Source: Evtepia sp.
Lineage (GTDB): Bacteria > Bacillota > Clostridia > Oscillospirales > Oscillospiraceae
DNA length: 11,046 nt
Direction: 5' to 3'
Assembly (NCBI GenBank): GCA_020025735.1
Contig: JAHHRP010000057.1
Location: 1 to 11,046, forward strand
Each line of letters starts with the position of its first letter. Within the stretch, counting starts at the first letter, position 1. The translations under genes were made by a program, and so were the position numbers. The notes below the pieces were generated by a model. The model was not told the DNA's origin and ran no database searches. It saw nothing but the letters and a program-made list of their open reading frames with translations. This document shows positions 1 through 6,874 of this stretch, piece after piece.

Positions 1-1
1 C

Positions 2-1798
2 ATGAAAAATATGAAAGTCAAACGTAAAATTTTTGTTAGTTTAATCATTATTGTTTGTCTGAGCATGGCTATTGCCATCGGCGGGGCCTGGGGAATGAAA
101 GAACTCCATGACCAAATTGACACCTTCGTGGATCGAACTTTGCCCAATGTCGAACGGATTTGGGAGATGCGCCGCAACCTCCAGAGCGAAGCAAACCTCC
201 TTTTGCTGGCCTTGGTAGAACCGGATCAGCAAAAAGTGGTGGAGCGACTGAATGAGGCCAACAAAGACATTGAGCGCAATGAAATCTTGTTGAAGGAATT
301 TGAAGGAACCACCACCATAGACAAGAGTATCTTAGAAAAAGTCGATACTTGTATCAAGGAACAACAACAGTATCGCACCTCCTTCCACGACTACATGCGA
401 CAGGACACCCCTGAAAGCGATGTAAAAGCCTACCAAGTATTGCATTCTCAATTCCTCCCCCTTCTGGAGGAAGAGGCGGCTCTCTTACGGGATGTCACAA
501 GTGCTCAGCATAGCGTGACTTCTGCGCGTGTTGATCGAGCAGAAGATCTGTATGCTCTGCTGTTGACCATACTCGTAGGTCTCGTCGTTGCAGGACTCGT
601 TGGCAGCTTCGTTACCACGCGGAAGTTGCTCAGCTATATGGTTCCTCCCCTCGACCAAATCCGCAACGCTTCTGTTGCCCTGTCTAAGGGTGACTTTGAT
701 GCAGAAATCTCCTACCAAAGCCGCGATGAATTCGGGGATACCTGCTCTGCTTTGCGGACCAGCCAGAAAGCCTTGAAAGCCATCATCGAAGATGAATGTA
801 TGCTCCTGAACGAAATAGCAGAAGGAAACCTTAACGTTCGCTCTAGTGCCCCAGAGGCTTATGTAGGCAGTCTGACCCCTGTGTATAAGAGCCTTCGCAG
901 GATCGTCTGCGATCTCAGCGACTCGATCTCCCAGATCAATAGCGGCGCAGAGCAAGTGTCCGCAGGTGCTGACCAGGTTGCTACCACTGCACAGGCCCTG
1001 GCACAAGGCTCTACCCAGCAGGCCAGCGCCGTAGAGGAACTCTCCGCAACCATCAATGAAATCTCTAACAGTTCCCAGAATAATGCCCAGCGCACGGCTT
1101 TGGCTATGGAACGATCCAAAGTTGCTGGTGACCACGTCAACGAGAGTGCCTCCGACATCAAGGAAATGGTCCAGGCTATGCATCAGATTACCCAATCCTC
1201 TCAGGAGATTGAGAAGATCATTGACACCATTGAGCAGATCGCTTTCCAGACCAATATCTTGGCACTGAACGCTGCTGTCGAGGCTGCTCGCGCTGGCAGC
1301 GCCGGAAAGGGCTTTGCCGTGGTTGCTGACGAGGTGCGTAACCTTGCCGCTAAGTCTGATGAAGCTGCTAAGGCCACTAAGGATCTGATCTCTAACTCCA
1401 TCGAGTCCGTGAAGAATGGTGACGAGATCGTTCACCGGGTCTCCGATTCTCTGGTGGAAACCATTGAGGCTACCACTGCTTCTGTGGAAGAAATCTCCCA
1501 CATCGCTGAGGCAATCGAGTCGGATGCCGCTTCCATCATTCAGGTAACGGAAGGCATCGAACAGATTTCTGCCGTAGTCCAGACCAACTCTGCCACCAGC
1601 GAGGAATCTGCCGCTGCCAGTGAAGAGCTTTCCTCTCAGGCCAGCCTGGTCAAGAGCGTGGTTGCACGGTTCAAGCTGCGCGTCGATTCCGAGGGGGATT
1701 ACAATACCACAACCAACGACACCTACCCTACCTATTCTCAGGACTCTTATCGTCCCGTACAAAGTGAGTCCCCTGCGGAACGGTTCAGCAAATACTAA
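2..1798 (+). CDS. Methyl-accepting chemotaxis protein (transmembrane chemoreceptor)
   Basis: This is a membrane chemoreceptor that would sense an extracellular ligand and control CheA/CheW. A positively charged start leads into a first membrane helix (about residues 10-31). An extracytoplasmic helical sensor of about 150 residues follows (about 32-183), four-helix-bundle-like in length and character. The second membrane helix is at about 184-206, then a HAMP region (about 207-262) and a long cytoplasmic coiled-coil signalling domain (about 300-558). The highly conserved hairpin tip is plain at about 409-450 ([20 protein letters not shown], then [15 protein letters not shown]). The last 37 residues are polar and rich in Thr, Ser and Tyr, with no NWETF-type CheR tether. 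At 598 residues the length is normal. The ATG at base 2 gives an MKNMKVK start, common in clostridial receptors, but its ribosome binding site would lie outside the window, so ATG 11 or an upstream start cannot be excluded. The ligand cannot be predicted. Confidence 0.95.
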   Translation: MKNMKVKRKIFVSLIIIVCLSMAIAIGGAWGMKELHDQIDTFVDRTLPNVERIWEMRRNLQSEANLLLLALVEPDQQKVVERLNEANKDIERNEILLKEFEGTTTIDKSILEKVDTCIKEQQQYRTSFHDYMRQDTPESDVKAYQVLHSQFLPLLEEEAALLRDVTSAQHSVTSARVDRAEDLYALLLTILVGLVVAGLVGSFVTTRKLLSYMVPPLDQIRNASVALSKGDFDAEISYQSRDEFGDTCSALRTSQKALKAIIEDECMLLNEIAEGNLNVRSSAPEAYVGSLTPVYKSLRRIVCDLSDSISQINSGAEQVSAGADQVATTAQALAQGSTQQASAVEELSATINEISNSSQNNAQRTALAMERSKVAGDHVNESASDIKEMVQAMHQITQSSQEIEKIIDTIEQIAFQTNILALNAAVEAARAGSAGKGFAVVADEVRNLAAKSDEAAKATKDLISNSIESVKNGDEIVHRVSDSLVETIEATTASVEEISHIAEAIESDAASIIQVTEGIEQISAVVQTNSATSEESAAASEELSSQASLVKSVVARFKLRVDSEGDYNTTTNDTYPTYSQDSYRPVQSESPAERFSKY

Positions 1799-1813
1799 GC
1801 TTTTCTTAACACG

Positions 1814-1858
1814 ATACACAAAGAGAGGATCGCGGAATGCGATCCTCTCTTTGTGTAT
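1814..1858 (+). terminator. Hairpin terminator after the chemoreceptor gene
   Basis: A perfect 20-bp inverted repeat (arms 1814-1833 and 1839-1858, 5-nt loop GGAAT) starts 15 bp after the stop codon. The right arm contains CTCTCTTT, but no clean T-run follows. Instead there is a long C/T-rich tract. The stem is strong enough for intrinsic termination or for a stable 3' end. It should isolate the chemoreceptor from the gene at 1984. Confidence 0.75.
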
Positions 1859-1860
1859 CT

Positions 1861-1919
1861 GCCTCTCCTTTTCCCTACTCCATCCTCTTGCGATCCCCCC
1901 TCTTCTCCTCTCTTTTTTC
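1861..1919 (+). other. Polypyrimidine tract in spacer
   Basis: Only about six of these bases are purines, and 1894-1919 is an uninterrupted run of 26 pyrimidines that includes six consecutive C's. It lies directly between the terminator hairpin and the next promoter. C-rich, G-poor, unstructured RNA is what the Rho factor prefers, so this could back up termination. That role is inference only. Confidence 0.5.
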
Positions 1920-1931
1920 GCCCATACAGGC

Positions 1932-1959
1932 TTTAACTTTCGGAAAAACATGGTATACT
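1932..1959 (+). promoter_or_regulatory. Extended -10 promoter for the hexokinase-like gene
   Basis: TATACT at 1954-1959 is preceded by TGG, which fits an extended -10 (TGn). A weak -35 (TTTAAC, 1932-1937) lies 16 bp upstream. Transcription would start near 1966, right at the ribosome binding site (AAAGGAGG, 1966-1973), giving an unusually short leader of about 18 nt. No stronger candidate exists in this spacer. Confidence 0.5.
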
Positions 1960-1983
1960 ATGTAGAAAGGAGGCTTCGTTTCT

Positions 1984-3276
1984 ATGAATCCAATCACCCA
2001 GCAAAAACTGACTGATCTCCTGCGTGCCAACAGCATGACCCCAGATACGCTGCACATTCCAACCTTGGCGCAGCTTTTCCTCTCTCAGATGCGTATCTCG
2101 CTGTATGGTGGAACATCTTCCATTCCTATGCTCCCCAGCTTTCTCAAACCTTCTGGTACCCTCAAAGAAAACACGCCCGTAGCAGTGGCCCAGATGGATG
2201 ACCAGAAAATCCAGGTTTCTCTTGTCACCTTCACAAAGAATGTCCCCCAGGTAACCCAGCAGGATAGTTTTCCAGTACCCGGACGAGAATATCCTGCACC
2301 TTTTTCTGACCTTCTCTATGCCGTCGCAGAACTCATCGAGCCTCTGTTATCACAGGCCCAGGCCCTGGCGCTATGCCTGCCTTTCCCCGTAGACTACGAC
2401 AGCAAAGGGGATGGATGCATCCGCCGCTTTCCTGGTTCCATGTCTGTCAGCGACTTTACCAATCAGCCCGTGCTGGCTGCCCTGCGTGAGGAGCTGTCCC
2501 AGCGTTCCCTCCCCTGCCCACCCATGGTTCTGGTCAGCCAGGCAGATGCCGCTCTGCTGGCTGCTTCCGTCCGCAATCCCAACCAGAGTCGCTACCTTGG
2601 CCTAACCTGGGGCAGCACCATTGACCTGGGATTTGTGGCTCCCGGCAGCATCGTTTTGCGCTGGCCCGGGATCCCCGGTGATCTGACCCTCTTTTCCGGC
2701 GGATTCTCCCAAGCACAATGTGTCCCCTTCGGTCTGGTGGATTACAGCAAGGATCGCGACTGCTACGGCCCTGGTCTCGACCTCTATCTAAAAATGGTTT
2801 CCACCGAGTATTTGGGAGAGATCTTCCGGCTGGTGATGATCAAAGCGGCAGAACGCAAACTGCTCTCCTTTGGGTGCAGCCGAGACGTGTTGTCCCTGAC
2901 CTGGTTAGACTTAGACACCTTATCTGACTTCCTCACCAACCCAAAAACTGGCGGCACCTTGGCCCACTTTTGTCGAGAGCCAGAAGATCGGGCAGTCGGT
3001 CTGGCCATCGGACAGGCCGTGCTTACACGATCTGCACGTCTGATCTGTGCCAACCTCGCCGCTGTACTGACTTTCATCGGCAGCGGACGGGACCCGCAAA
3101 CGCCTGTTTGCCTTGGGTTGGAGGGCGCTGCTTTCCAATCCCCTCCCCTAAAAGCCGCTCTGGAAACCCAAGTCCAATCACTCCTCCGGGATGAACTGGG
3201 GCTGCAGATTGCTCTTTGGTATGGCGATGAGATGCCTGCCACAGGGTCCGCCGCTGCTGCCCTATACACTTTATAA
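1984..3276 (+). CDS. Degenerate hexokinase-fold protein (probable pseudo-hexokinase)
   Basis: The 430-residue length and the order of motifs match eukaryote-type hexokinase. They include an MLPSFL-like stretch (49-54), LALCLPFPVDYDSKGDG matching the LGFTFSFPV region (128-144), and MVSTEYLGEIFRLVM matching MISGMYLGEIVRLIL (271-285). TRSARLICANLAAVL (348-362), LGLEGAAFQSPPL matching VGVDGSVYKHPPF (377-389) and a C-terminal GSAAAAL complete the set. The key residues are mostly gone. The phosphate loop LDLGGTNFR reads AQMDDQKIQ (69-77), WTKG reads RFPG (148-151), the catalytic ND of the NDTVG motif reads SQ (185-186), and the first glucose Glu (xEWG) is Arg226. The second glucose Glu (LGE) is kept as Glu279. 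No signal peptide or membrane segment is seen. A good ribosome binding site (AAAGGAGG, 1966-1973) fixes the start. It is 117 bp upstream of the CapA-like gene and may be co-transcribed with it. The fold call is fairly firm. Loss of kinase activity is inference, and a regulatory or binding role is only a possibility. Confidence 0.75.
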   Translation: MNPITQQKLTDLLRANSMTPDTLHIPTLAQLFLSQMRISLYGGTSSIPMLPSFLKPSGTLKENTPVAVAQMDDQKIQVSLVTFTKNVPQVTQQDSFPVPGREYPAPFSDLLYAVAELIEPLLSQAQALALCLPFPVDYDSKGDGCIRRFPGSMSVSDFTNQPVLAALREELSQRSLPCPPMVLVSQADAALLAASVRNPNQSRYLGLTWGSTIDLGFVAPGSIVLRWPGIPGDLTLFSGGFSQAQCVPFGLVDYSKDRDCYGPGLDLYLKMVSTEYLGEIFRLVMIKAAERKLLSFGCSRDVLSLTWLDLDTLSDFLTNPKTGGTLAHFCREPEDRAVGLAIGQAVLTRSARLICANLAAVLTFIGSGRDPQTPVCLGLEGAAFQSPPLKAALETQVQSLLRDELGLQIALWYGDEMPATGSAAAALYTL

Positions 3277-3393
3277 ATGATAAAATAGATCCCTTCCTCT
3301 CGCCTCTGTTTTCCCCCATTCGCAACAGAAAGCGCGTGCAAGGGTATCCCACATCACAGTTCCACTCATATTTATCACGAGAAAGGGAAGACC

Positions 3394-4659
3394 ATGAACA
3401 AGAAATTGCTCTTTATCATTCCAGTTCTACTCGTCTTATGTGCCTTGCTGATTTTTCTCGGACTGCGTCAGCAAGCTGTTCCCGCCGGTGGGCCAGATAC
3501 CCACGAGAATCAGAATGACGATGTACCCGCCCCTATCACCGCCACCTTGGCGGTGTGCGGGGATATGATGAGCCATTCTCCCCAGACAAACGATGCCTAT
3601 AACGCGGCCACAAATACTTATAGCTATCAGCCTTGCTTTCAATATGTCAAACCCTGGATTGAAAGCGCCGACTATGCTGTGGTCAACTTAGAAACCACCC
3701 TCAATGGACCACCTTATTCTGGATATCCCCAGTTCTGCGCTCCTGATGCCCTGGCCAAGGATGCCAAAGCGATTGGGTTCGATCTGGTCTCCACCGCCAA
3801 TAACCACAGCATGGACAAAGGATTCGACGGCATTGTGCGTACCCTGGACACCTTAGACAAGGCAGGCCTTGCCCATGTAGGCAGTTACCGCACCCAAGAA
3901 GAATTCGACAAAAACAATGGTGTAGTGGTCGCTGATGTGGGGGGGATTTCTGTGGCCTTCCTGAGCTATACCTACGGCACCAACGGCATCCCGATCCAGG
4001 AAGCACGGAATTTCTCCCTCAACTGCTTCAACACCGACTACATGAGTACCTGCACCAATTTGAACCAGGAAAAGCTCAAAAAAGAGTTGGAGCACGCCAA
4101 GAGTCTGAAGCCCGATCTGATCGCCGTGATGATCCACTGGGGCATTGAGTACCAGACGAGCCAAAACGATTACCAGACCAAGGTCGCAGATTTCCTGATC
4201 GCCAATGGTGCAGATGTGATCCTGGGCAGTCATTCCCACGTCCCACAGCCGATGGAAACCAGAAATGTAACCTTAGAAGATGGTTCTGTCCGCTCTGGAT
4301 TCGTCTCCTATTCCCTGGGAAATTTCGTCTCCAATCAGAGTCCTGCCACGGTGAGTGTCAACTACACCGACACCACTGCGGTACTCAACCTGGAACTGAC
4401 GAAAGATTTTTCCTCCGGCGAAACCACCATCACCAATGTCAGTTACGTTCCTTTGCTGGTTCTCAATCGGGGACCAGGTGTCCAAGACCAGTATCTCATT
4501 CTGGATGTCAACGATGCCATGGCCGACTACAATGCCGGAGAACGATCTCTTGTTTCTGATGCAGTTTATGGCCAATTACAGTATGCCCTGGAGGGATGCC
4601 ACAACATTCTGGGGAAAGATTTCGACTCCGCTGGCGCCCCTCCATCCAGCGCTGCCTAA
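3394..4659 (+). CDS. CapA/PgsA-family protein, membrane-anchored metallophosphatase-like
   Basis: CapA (PgsA) proteins have a calcineurin-like metallophosphatase fold and are best known from poly-gamma-glutamate capsule systems. A lysine-started hydrophobic helix (residues 4-24) looks like an uncleaved signal anchor. Its cysteine is mid-helix and not in a lipobox. A short Pro/Asp/Asn-rich linker leads to the catalytic domain (about 48-370). The family motifs appear in order: VCGDMM (54-59), VNLETTL (97-103), STANNHSMDKG (133-143), VMIHWG (245-250), LGSHSHVPQP (277-286) and YSLGNFVS (306-313). The Asp, Asn and His ligands expected for two metals are therefore present. The domain would sit outside the membrane. 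At 421 residues it is typical. The ribosome binding site is GAAAGGGAAG (3381-3390). No capB or capC ligase/transport partner is in the window, so polyglutamate synthesis should not be assumed. Many Clostridia carry stand-alone CapA paralogues of unknown substrate. Confidence 0.92.
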   Translation: MNKKLLFIIPVLLVLCALLIFLGLRQQAVPAGGPDTHENQNDDVPAPITATLAVCGDMMSHSPQTNDAYNAATNTYSYQPCFQYVKPWIESADYAVVNLETTLNGPPYSGYPQFCAPDALAKDAKAIGFDLVSTANNHSMDKGFDGIVRTLDTLDKAGLAHVGSYRTQEEFDKNNGVVVADVGGISVAFLSYTYGTNGIPIQEARNFSLNCFNTDYMSTCTNLNQEKLKKELEHAKSLKPDLIAVMIHWGIEYQTSQNDYQTKVADFLIANGADVILGSHSHVPQPMETRNVTLEDGSVRSGFVSYSLGNFVSNQSPATVSVNYTDTTAVLNLELTKDFSSGETTITNVSYVPLLVLNRGPGVQDQYLILDVNDAMADYNAGERSLVSDAVYGQLQYALEGCHNILGKDFDSAGAPPSSAA

Positions 4660-4717
4660 CTGCGCAGCTCGTCAGTGCATCCTCTGTCTTTCTCTTCCCG
4701 ATTTTTTGACAAGCTGC

Positions 4718-4750
4718 AAAAGTCCGTTGCAAATGCAACGGACTTTTTTT
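4718..4750 (+). terminator. Intrinsic terminator with embedded Crp/Fnr-like dyad
   Basis: A 13-bp perfect stem (4718-4730 with 4735-4747, loop AAAT) ends in seven T's (4744-4750), the textbook form of an intrinsic terminator. It should end transcription of the CapA gene and possibly the upstream hexokinase-like gene. The core GTTGC-AAAT-GCAAC (4726-4739) has the 5-4-5 geometry of Fnr-type operators (TTGAT-N4-ATCAA), and it lies just upstream of a Crp/Fnr-type gene. Confidence 0.88.
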
Positions 4751-4755
4751 ATAAT
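4727..4755 (+). promoter_or_regulatory. Promoter of the Crp/Fnr-family gene, overlapping the terminator
   Basis: TTGCAA (4727-4732) and a perfect TATAAT (4750-4755) are separated by exactly 17 bp. The -35 box is inside the hairpin loop region, and the first T of the -10 is the last T of the terminator's T-run. The predicted start near 4762 leaves a leader of about 36 nt before the ATG. A regulator bound to the dyad at 4726-4739 would cover the -35 box, so repression is the simplest prediction. Confidence 0.7.
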
Positions 4756-4797
4756 AGAATGCATATCCTATCTTGTTCCTCAAAAGGAGGCCGTAAC

Positions 4798-5505
4798 ATG
4801 CCCCATCCCTCCCCCATAGAGCAATGTCCCCTCTTCCGTGGACTTTCCCCAGAGGATCGCGCCTATGCCTTGGCGTACTTCAGCGCAAAGAAAAAATCCT
4901 ATCAAAAAGGTGCCTTCCTCCACAAAGTCTCCTTTCCCCTGCTGCGCTTCGGCCTTGTCCTCACAGGAACAGTCCAGGTCTATATGGACGATATGGACGG
5001 ACACCACCTAATCATGAACAGCGTTGGACCAGGTGAGCTTTTTGGAGAATCCTATTGCTTTCTCGGCTCCGATGCCCCCATCTACATCTGTGCAGTTTCC
5101 GATGCAGATATCTTATGGATGACCCCAGATCGGATCAAAGCGCCTCAGCCTCCCTTTCTGCCTTTGGACTGGGAACTATCCAACCGTTTCATCTCCGCAC
5201 TGGCAGAACGGACGCTAACAATCAATCAACGGGTGCAGATTCTCTCCCGGAGTACCCTGCGCACAAAAATCATCACCTTTCTCTCCCAATACGCTGCCGC
5301 TCAGGGAGACTCCTTCACCATCCCGTTCGACCGGGCTGGCATGGCCAGCTTCCTGGGTGCTGACCGCAGCGCCCTTTCCCGGGAGCTGTCCAAACTGCGG
5401 CAGGAAGGCATCCTGGACTACCACCGCAATCACTTTCAAATCTGCAAGCGCTCTCTCAATCCGCCCGCCGACAAAGGGCCGAAAAATATTGATGGTAAGG
5501 CATGA
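4798..5505 (+). CDS. Crp/Fnr-family transcriptional regulator
   Basis: This is a cytoplasmic DNA-binding regulator of 235 residues, the normal family size. The N-terminal cyclic-nucleotide-binding-like beta-barrel spans about residues 8-110, with the family pattern VLTGTVQVYMDD (54-65) and GPGELFGESY (77-86). A dimerisation helix follows (about 127-152). The winged helix-turn-helix is at about 154-217, with the recognition helix at DRSALSRELSKLRQEG (189-204). The four cysteines (10, 87, 98, 216) are not clustered as in E. coli Fnr, so an iron-sulfur oxygen sensor is not indicated. The effector is unknown. The start at 4798 is chosen because of AAAAGGAGG at 4782-4790, 7 bp upstream. An in-frame upstream start would place the promoter and terminator inside the gene. 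The 3' end overlaps the convergent DUF2461 gene by 50 bp. Autoregulation through the dyad upstream is likely but unproven. Confidence 0.92.
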   Translation: MPHPSPIEQCPLFRGLSPEDRAYALAYFSAKKKSYQKGAFLHKVSFPLLRFGLVLTGTVQVYMDDMDGHHLIMNSVGPGELFGESYCFLGSDAPIYICAVSDADILWMTPDRIKAPQPPFLPLDWELSNRFISALAERTLTINQRVQILSRSTLRTKIITFLSQYAAAQGDSFTIPFDRAGMASFLGADRSALSRELSKLRQEGILDYHRNHFQICKRSLNPPADKGPKNIDGKA

Positions 5506-6121
5506 GACTCTCAAATGCCGCTGCCAACTCCCCCACCAACTCCGGGCTGTAAAGTAGCCTGTCAACAGGACGGCTGCAAGTCAGATCCAGACTCTTGCGG
5601 TTGTACCACTGATCCAGAGGTGGCTGCGGGTTGCCTTTGGGCCGCTTATATTCTTCTGCCTCCAGGTGGAAACGATTCTGCGCTTGAAATGCCTTCGCCA
5701 GCTGGAGCATTTCCCTGGGGTCCCGGTCTACCGCCTGGCGAAACCGGGCCATGGTGGCGGGACGCGCCTGATAGATCCCCAGGCCATAGGCATAACCGGA
5801 AGGATAAATTTCAAACCAAAACACCGGTTGCTCAGCCCAGTCCTCCCCCGCCATCCGCAAAGAAAACCACACATGACTTTTATATGGCCCTCGTCCATAT
5901 AAACGACGGGCATCCCGATAGATCCGGCTGATCCGCACCATAAGCGGCAACTCCTCGTGGGCAGCAGAAAACGCCTCATAGACTTCCTGGGCCAACGCTC
6001 TCATAGGCGTCTGCACATAGTCCAGGTACGTCTGGTTGTTGGCCAAAAACCACTCCCGCTGATTGTTCAGCCGAATTCCCCAGAGAAAATCGTTTGTTTG
6101 TTCACAAAATCCTTGAAACAT
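5456..6121 (-). CDS. DUF2461 (TIGR02453-type) family protein of unknown function
   Basis: This is a 221-residue protein matching the DUF2461 pattern. Near the N-terminus, FLWGIRLNNQREWFLANNQTY (12-32) fits the family's FL..L..NN.REWF signature. The hallmark RISRIYRDARRLYGRGPYKSH (63-83) fits RIYRD.RF...K.PYK. FWFEIYPSG and YGLGIYQARP (101-121) follow. There is no signal peptide or membrane segment, so it should be cytoplasmic. No biochemical role is known to me for the family. On its own strand GAGAGGATGG precedes two in-frame ATGs six bases apart. The second (5' base at 6121) has the better 8-9 nt spacing, while 6127 would leave only about 3. A further upstream ATG at 6169 lacks a ribosome binding site. 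The gene is convergent with the Crp/Fnr gene and overlaps its last 50 bp. Confidence 0.88.
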   Translation of the reverse strand: MFQGFCEQTNDFLWGIRLNNQREWFLANNQTYLDYVQTPMRALAQEVYEAFSAAHEELPLMVRISRIYRDARRLYGRGPYKSHVWFSLRMAGEDWAEQPVFWFEIYPSGYAYGLGIYQARPATMARFRQAVDRDPREMLQLAKAFQAQNRFHLEAEEYKRPKGNPQPPLDQWYNRKSLDLTCSRPVDRLLYSPELVGELAAAFESLMPYHQYFSALCRRAD

Positions 6122-6169
6122 TGTCATCCATCCTCTCGCGTTACGCCAAAAAATATCATGCCAGCGCAT

Positions 6170-6619
6170 GAGGCTTTTTCAGGTATCCTCTTATCCTGTT
6201 TTATGATCTGATGATCCGCTGGCAACGATTAGGGGTAGAAGGCAGTTAAATGCATTAAATTTTATATCTAATTTCCGATTATCTGAATAAACGCTACACT
6301 TTCAAGTATTTTAAAGGATAGAAAAGCGCTCATGTCACCACGAATTTCCCACGATTGCATGAGCCTTGATATGTCGATATAAAAAGATGAACTTTTTCAT
6401 GTAACACACTCCCCTATCCGTTTTAAATCTATCTGTTTGTTCAAAACTTAAAAGCCTCTGTTTCGTTTATTTTTCATTATCTTGTCATTCTTTATAACTT
6501 ATCTTACGTGAAACCTTTTTCGTTATCGTAACACAACCCTTTTTATTTTTCAATCGCTGGAAATACGTTCCTTATGTCCCAACATTTTTCATTTAAGTAA
6601 CTGCTTTTGTAAAAAACAC
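6170..6619. other. AT-rich intergenic stretch with no recognised gene
   Basis: About 450 bp, clearly more AT-rich than the flanking genes, hold no supported ORF, tRNA or known RNA motif. Visible structure is limited. There is a 7-bp inverted repeat GCTCATG/CATGAGC (6328-6334 and 6358-6364), a small AAAAAG/CTTTTT hairpin around 6380-6396, and a short GTTA-TCG-TAAC dyad near 6523-6533. Part of it must contain the promoter of the - strand DUF2461 gene. The best match on that strand is weak (TTCAGA, 17 bp, TAAAAT, reading leftward within about 6255-6285). Confidence 0.6.
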
Positions 6620-6648
6620 TTGCAAAATAAAAAACAAAGATCTATAAT
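6620..6648 (+). promoter_or_regulatory. Promoter for the radical SAM gene
   Basis: TTGCAA (6620-6625) and a perfect TATAAT (6643-6648) are spaced by 17 bp, with AT-rich flanks. These are the same two hexamers and spacing as in the Crp/Fnr gene promoter. Initiation near 6655 would give a long leader of about 220 nt. Two AGATCT copies (6638-6643 and 6655-6660) bracket the -10 box. Confidence 0.7.
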
Positions 6649-6654
6649 AAATAA

Positions 6655-6860
6655 AGATCTCTTATAGTCTCAGACTTTTGACTCTCCTTCGATCCCCACC
6701 CACTGTACGTTTTTCACAAGGTCTCATTCCTTCTAAAGATACTCTCTTGCAATCCCAACGGGAACGTACTAAACTATATGCCAAAGGATTTTTTATCCCT
6801 ACAAACTTATCCTCTGCATGCTTCTCATTTTGGATCGGAGTTTTCTCAGCATCACACATA
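6655..6860 (+). other. Long 5' leader of the radical SAM gene
   Basis: About 200 nt separate the predicted transcription start from the ribosome binding site. A 7-bp complementary pair, GTACGTT (6705-6711) and AACGTAC (6763-6769), could be extended by G-U pairs to enclose a loop of roughly 45 nt. A small GGAT/ATCC hairpin lies near 6786-6799. I recognise no known riboswitch core. Short ORFs here on either strand lack ribosome binding sites and resemble no family. Confidence 0.4.
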
Positions 6861-6874
6861 AGGGAGGAATTTTT

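Noticed and set aside
485..1951. A 488-codon open frame on the - strand, opposite the chemoreceptor gene
   Set aside because: It is antisense to a clear chemoreceptor signalling domain, runs through the terminator hairpin, has a composition typical of a reverse-strand shadow, and shows no family motif.
3394..4659. CapA gene as part of a poly-gamma-glutamate capsule operon
   Set aside because: No CapB/PgsB ligase or CapC/PgsC membrane partner is present on either side, and a terminator follows directly.
4706..4755. TTGACA at 4706-4711 as the -35 for TATAAT at 4750
   Set aside because: The spacer would be 38 bp, far too long. TTGCAA at 4727 gives the correct 17 bp.
4675..4797. Upstream in-frame extension of the Crp/Fnr gene
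   Set aside because: It would include the terminator, the -35 and -10 boxes and the ribosome binding site, and its start lacks a ribosome binding site. ATG 4798 follows AAAAGGAGG at proper spacing.
6818..6874. Alternative upstream start of the radical SAM gene
   Set aside because: It would place the strong AGGGAGG site (6861-6867) inside the coding sequence and has no ribosome binding site itself.
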